Shown in pieces: positions 58,911 through 64,000 of a DNA stretch of 64,000 nucleotides. Location of the stretch: contig VXAZ01003466.1 in the NCBI GenBank assembly GCA_013399875.1, forward strand, positions 609,420 to 673,419. Reading direction: 5' to 3'. Made by a program: the position numbers and the translations under genes. The notes below the pieces were generated by a model, which ran no database searches, was not told the DNA's origin, and saw only the letters and a program-made list of their open reading frames with translations. The first letter of the stretch is position 1. Every line of letters starts with the position of its first letter. The stretch comes from Gymnorhina tibicen (taxonomy: Eukaryota > Chordata > Aves > Passeriformes > Artamidae).

Positions 58911-61900
58911 GTGTGCAATACAATCAGGTTTTTGGGCTTTGCAAGGAGCACTTCAAATGTTGGTAAAAGCCATTTCCAATTATCTCTGAAAACAACTGTA
59001 GAAACAATGCTCTTAAGCACATATTTGTGGAAGTGTGTGATTTATACATGGGACATGAATCCACAAAGCTCCAAGGATTCCAGAAAGCTAATAAAAAAAA
59101 TCTGATGTCATTACTCAAGGACAGGACCATTTCAGTAGAAACTCCTTTGCAGCTGGGCACAGGGAGAAGGAAACACAGAAGGAAGCACAGAAAGGAGGTG
59201 AATTTTCAGAAGGAACAGTTTTGCAAATAAAGGTATTTTTGGCTCCTTACTGATTCTCATGCTTTAAGCATTTAAGGGTCAGTGCTGTGTTCAAGCATCT
59301 CTTTGAAATGGCAGCTCTTCAGCAAGGACAGCAGCTTGTCCCCGGGCTATGGCCTCATCAAGGTCTGCCAGCGCAGACAGCTCAGCTGGAAACAAGGCTC
59401 CTGACAACTGCAATGCACCTGAGGTTAACAATGCACGTGTTTATGTACACTTACATCATACTAGAGAGGACAGATAGAAAGAAGTACAGACGAAGTAGGT
59501 TAGAAACCTGCACATTAACAGGCAGGGTGAGGACTTGGCATAGACCTGAACTCACAGGTCAAAGGAGCTCTTCCCAAGATACTGGGCAGCTTCGAGTCAC
59601 TGCATCCCCTGGGACTGGCATCACTTTCCCCCCTGCCTTCATGTCCCCATGTCCTGGCGCTGTCATACATGGCAGTCAGCACACAGTCTGTGCCACACAC
59701 ACCTCCAGGATCCTCTCACAAACGTCTTGCAGGTACAAGGCAGGTCACAGCAACAAGATTTGGGTGCCAAGAGACAAGCGGTACAGGATGAGTGGGTCAG
59801 ATTTGAAGGGAAGGTGGTGACTTTCCACAACCAAGACCCAAGAAACACACCTCATACTCCCTCTTACACTGGGCTTTACCAAGTAATACATTGAACTTTC
59901 AGAAAGCAAAACAGAACCAATGCTCCTGTCCTGAAATCTTAAACAAAAGGTTTGGAGGTTTTTTTACCACGAAGACCAGGACTCTCTTACTTCAAGCTGC
60001 CTGTGTCACAACAGAAGCGCTCTGAAGACAACGCTGGCTGCAGCCCAAAGCATATCAACCTGCCCTGCTTGAGGAAGGCACAGCTCATTTTCCTTCAGCT
60101 GCCAGCTATGCTGTTCAGATAGCCATTAGCTCCAAACACTCCAGAAAGCAGCGGTAACCAAGGCTCCTCAGTTGGAAGGGAGGTCAGATATGTAACAAGA
60201 AACACTAAGTGGTCTGTGGTCACAGGAAAAAAAACATGAAAAGAAAGAGAAAAGGACCAAGGACCTCAGCCAAACCTACAACTCTCAGTACAGCATACTG
60301 ACAACATGAACAGCACTTAGCAAACCTCTTACTGAACTGTAGATGGTGCAACACGACTTGTGGGGTTTGGGATTTTTGTCATTGTTGTTGTTGAGGGTTG
60401 GGTTGGTTTTTAACACTGCAAAGGCATCACTTCAGCTTTCCCACAGTAAGAGCACATGCCTGTTCCCAGGCAGGTAGTGCAATGAGCCAGTGGACCCTGA
60501 CCCGGCTTCTTGGTGTTCCCAAGCACTGGGAGTGGTTTGGACTTGCCAAAGAGGGAACACTGACATCCCCTGGCACCATCTTTCCTCTTCTTTGATCACA
60601 TGCTCTGACATATCCAAAATCCATGTCTCATGCAGCATTTCTTGTATCAGCATCCATGACAGTGCTCCGAGGCTGTGACAGTTGCCCAAAAAAAAAAAAA
60701 CCACCAGTTGTAAGAGGGATTGCTGCAGGTTCAGCAATTCTCTCTGCTATTGGTCACCAGCCACATGGGGAAACAACAAGCAAAGAAGGTTGAACCTGAT
60801 ACAGAAAACAAAGGAGGCAGGGAGCTAGCTAAAGGGAGATGGGATGGCCTGTGCTGGAATGAAAGAAAGAAATCCAAAGAATGGTTACTAATATCAAGGG
60901 TCTGGGAGCAAATTTGCTTCTTCTCAGTGCTGCACTGCAAGGGGGCAGTGCAGAGACACCTTACTGAAACGACATCACCCTGCAGCAGTTCAGGGTTGTG
61001 CCGGAAACTGTCTCAATATACAAGTTGTAGGTGTTGAGCAGTATCCTGGGTGCCCTCTGCGAGCAGCAGATGGAATGAAACACACCTGACAAGGAGCAAA
61101 AGGAATGAGACCTACTCGATGTGTGCACGTGCAGTTACTGTTGGTGTTTCTGATTTGTGGAGCGCAGGCACGGAGTGCCATAATCTGCCAGGCAGAGGAG
61201 AGGCCTCATCTGGAGGGCTTAAGAGTCATCACCTGTCCTTGCTATGGCCGTCCCTCCTGCAGCTGCTCCGTAGAACTCAGGCAGGCTGGCACACGAGGAC
61301 GCAGACCTACAGCACATGCCACAGCACCATGGGCACAGCCACGGGTGGGAGGGGCGAGAAGTGGTAGAGCTCCCGGCATGGCCTTACAGTCCTCTAGCAT
61401 CTCTAATCCAGCTTCTCCAATGCTTTTCGGCTCTCACTGATACCAGAAACGCTGGTTTCTCCATGGCACTGCACTCCTGCTGCTACCCACTGTCCTCTCG
61501 AGACCCAGCGACCTGCAGAGCCGGGGCAAGCAGGATCCCTGGGGCAGGCAGGATGCCGGGATGGTGTCAGGACCAGGGCAGCACACCTGAGACAAATTTA
61601 AATCAAAATAGCCCATTCACACCTCCCCTGAGGACAAAGGGAAGGGCATTTCTTATGCAGACCAGTGTGATTGATGGCCTTGATGTAAGACTCGCACCCA
61701 GATCCCGCAGGGGACTTCAGTTAACATTTAACAATCAGAACTAGTAAAGAACAAGGCTTTTCCTACAGATCTATGCTGTTTATGTTGTTTTCAAAACACC
61801 TGCATTTCCTTCAAAGAGAATAGTAAAGAAAATTCATGATATCTTATTAATCAAAGAACAGAGCTTCAGAGCAGAAATAGTTTCTTTCCAAAATACTACA

Positions 61901-63869
61901 CTGATCACTGGAATTTGAAATCTAAGTTGAATTAAAGGCTTAATATGCCTTTATTCAACTTTACTTTTTTCACGTTGGTCTTTGATCTGTGATATTTCTG
62001 TGCCATGGAGAAAAAAAAAAAACAAAACAGAAAGAAAAAGCCTACAAATGATCTCTCCATCACTTCAAGCCCTCAATTTTAGATTTACACAAAAAGCAAC
62101 AAGGCTAGGAAAGATCTTTCCATCTTCTGCATCTGATTTTCTGCTTTTATTTTGAGATCTTCTATGTATTATTGAAGATAGAAAATTAATGCACTAATGT
62201 CAGAAACAGTGATGTGTTAATGTGTTAATTATTAAGGACTCTAAAAGCCTGAATTCATTTGCTGAATGAGTGTAAATTATCTAATAAACCCTTTGATCAT
62301 GACTTTCTGAGCTTCCCCTCCATTGGTTTAGTCTTCTCATTTATAGCCATGTCTAAACTATAGACTATTTGAGCATCCATACGGAATAAATCAGGCTCCC
62401 CAGAAAGCCCTTCATTAACCTGCTTTGCAAGGACCTGCTAATCCACAGGTGAGGGGATAATAAGGCACCTTCTTCCCCACAGAGCAGCCTTACTAGAGGA
62501 GTTTTCTGCTTTACAGAGTTCATGATTTTTATAAGCCCTGTAAATTATTTTGATTAAGGGGTTTTAGGGATCAGATTAAGGTTTTCATGTGCATTCTATG
62601 CAGTTTATATGCAGTTATGTGGTCTTGTGGTTTGGTTTTGGGTTTTGTTGGGATTTTTTTGAGCTACAGGGTGGCATGTTGGGCAGAGCCAGCCCGTCTG
62701 AGCACTGGAAGAGCAATTTTCCACCCTGGGGGTCCCAGCACTCCCTGCCATCAGTGCTGCTCAGCCATCTCCCAGCCACCCGCCACCCCTAGGAAGACAT
62801 TTCCCCTTTGGCTACCACCAGCTCACACTCCTCTCCGTTCAGACAGCAGAATATCCTGCCCTCACCGAGCCTGGCCAGCACACCTGCGTGGCATGAGGCA
62901 CCCACAGAGGTTTAGCTCAGTTTGGGATTTTTTATTTTTGCCTCTTCATACAGAACCTTTCAAAACAAGCCAGCCAGGGGTAAAACTTGCCCCAGCTCTG
63001 CAGAACACTCAGCACCCCCTGCCTCTGGGAGCATCTACCACATACCCTGTGTAAAAAAAGTAAATTTTAAGTTATAGGTATAGAAGCTGAGACTAAACTG
63101 ACATGAACCAGAATTGTCAGGTGTCGCTTTTTTGGTTTTTTTCATTTTTACATTTACAGGCAAGGGTAAATAACCAGTGAAACAGTGTAATTTCCCTGGC
63201 CAAAGAGTGTGAAGTCTGGCTTATCAGGGGGTCCTATATCTGCTGGGGACCTCTCTCCTCTCAACATCACCACAGATGACCCCCAGAAGGAGAGCCATGA
63301 GACACCGGGAACAGCAGGAATCTCATGAACTCTCCCCTAAGTTTCACCCAGGGAAGGACATGTGTCCTGCAGGTGATGGTGGAGCTCTGCAGTTCATAGA
63401 ATGAACCCTTCAGGCCAGTAATGGGAAATGAGCCAGAGGGAACCAGCAGGCACTCCCCTGTGAAACACGCGCAGTCCATGACTCCAGTGTGACGCCAGTG
63501 CTGTGGAAGATACAGTGATGTCTCACGTAACAAGCGCTCAGTAAAAACAAATACTCAAAGTACTTCTGAGAAATTATTTGTTATTGTTTTTAAACAAATG
63601 TAATTAATGTTTTATACACACGTATCTTAAAGTACTGTGTTGCACCTGGCTCCTCCACAATCCACAGCCTCTCTTAAGAACAAGACATACTGGCCTCAAC
63701 CTGAAAACAGCTCCACATGTTGTTATTTGTTGTGCTGACCTGAGGAGCCCTGAACAGGAGAATGTGACAGTGCAGCTCTGACAGAGCTGCTCCACTCCAT
63801 TCAGAGGGGTGAGATTGTTCCACAAGTCTGCACCATGAAGGGTTTGTCACATTGGGATGGTGTGTGGGA
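58911..63869. other. Unassigned DNA before the terminal CR1
   Basis: No gene is firmly supported. It holds a poly-A tract at about 60,688-60,700, G/T-rich stretches at about 60,355-60,415 and 62,620-62,665, and an A-rich tract at about 62,010-62,040. One secreted-protein-like frame at 61105-61440 is listed separately. Confidence 0.4.
61105..61440 (+). other. Open frame with signal-peptide-like start, unrecognised
   Basis: An ATG with G at position -3 opens a 111-codon frame. Residues 1-8 include Arg, residues 9-19 form a hydrophobic core (VQLLLVFLICG), and AQA at 20-22 is a textbook signal peptidase site. The next 40 residues contain several Cys in CxC and CxCxC-like arrangement (TCPCYG, SCSCS), compatible with a small secreted disulfide-rich protein. 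After about residue 65 the translation looks random, so if real it would be a first exon. No family was recognised, and chance cannot be excluded. Confidence 0.18.
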
Positions 63870-64000
63870 TCACAGAATCATGGAGTGGTTTGGGTTGGAA
63901 GGGACCTTAAAGCCCATCCAGTCCCACCCTCCTGCCCTGGGCAGACACACCTTCCACTATCCCAGGTTGCTCCAAGCCCCATCCAACCTGGCCTTGGACA
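63870..64000 (-). mobile_element. CR1 LINE 3' end, truncated by the window edge
   Basis: The sequence begins GATCACAGAATCATGGAGTG, the complement of the CR1 tail. It continues with GGTTTGGGTTGGAAGGGACC, TTAAAGCCCATCCAGT, GCCCTGGGCAGACACACC and CAAGCCCCATCCAACCTGGC, ending at the window edge. This is a well-preserved avian CR1 3' end in minus orientation, and more of the element lies outside. Confidence 0.96.

Overview
This window looks like vertebrate, almost certainly bird, nuclear DNA. The main evidence is several CR1 LINE 3' ends in avian form, with tails reading like ATTCTATGATTCTGT, on both strands (for example 4905-4975, 9985-10145, 22905-23400, 38715-38895 and 63870-64000). There are also several endogenous retrovirus LTRs of avian type. 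Base composition is mixed, there is no operon-like gene packing, and no open frame exceeds about 245 codons. I recognised no complete protein-coding gene, tRNA, rRNA or known microRNA. The window is best read as intergenic and/or intronic sequence. The only promoter-like feature is the edge of a CpG island at the left end.

Layout. Bases 1-300 are a very GC-rich CpG island edge with G-quadruplex-type G runs, possibly the start of a gene on either strand. From 300 to 9,300 there is single-copy-looking DNA with one short CR1 tail. From 9.3 to 10.6 kb two diverged copies of a roughly 150-190 bp segment lie in direct orientation 1.1 kb apart, with a CR1 tail between them. The 21.3-22.2 kb interval holds a 44-bp minisatellite, a 23-24-bp tandem repeat and a coding-like minus-strand frame. 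A long old CR1 follows at 22.9-23.4 kb.

The stretch from 27 to 46 kb is rich in retrovirus LTRs. There is a complete solo LTR at 27,138-27,550 (minus, 6-bp target duplication ACAGTG). A second complete solo LTR lies at 38,050-38,488 (minus, 4-bp target duplication CCGC). A probable LTR lies at about 41,133-42,082 (plus). A probable retrovirus 3' end, made of an internal remnant, a purine tract and an LTR, lies at about 45.5-45.95 kb (plus). From 46 to 63.8 kb there is mostly unannotated DNA with small tandem repeats, a CpG islet near 54.5-54.9 kb and homopolymer runs. The window ends inside a minus-strand CR1.

The most interesting element is the LTR at 38,050-38,488. Its U3, read in the direction of viral transcription, is open from the first base of the LTR for 51 codons and encodes a strikingly cysteine-rich segment with regular CxxC/CxC spacing. 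Between that frame and the TATA box lie six GAAAC motifs, including one ISRE-like GAAACGGAAAC. This suggests a retroviral family with a U3-overlapping accessory reading frame and an IRF-responsive promoter. That is inference from a single copy. Other second-look items are a tight cluster of four TAATCAG motifs at 31.8 kb, a small secreted-protein-like frame at 61.1 kb and a 10-bp-stem hairpin at 47.8 kb.
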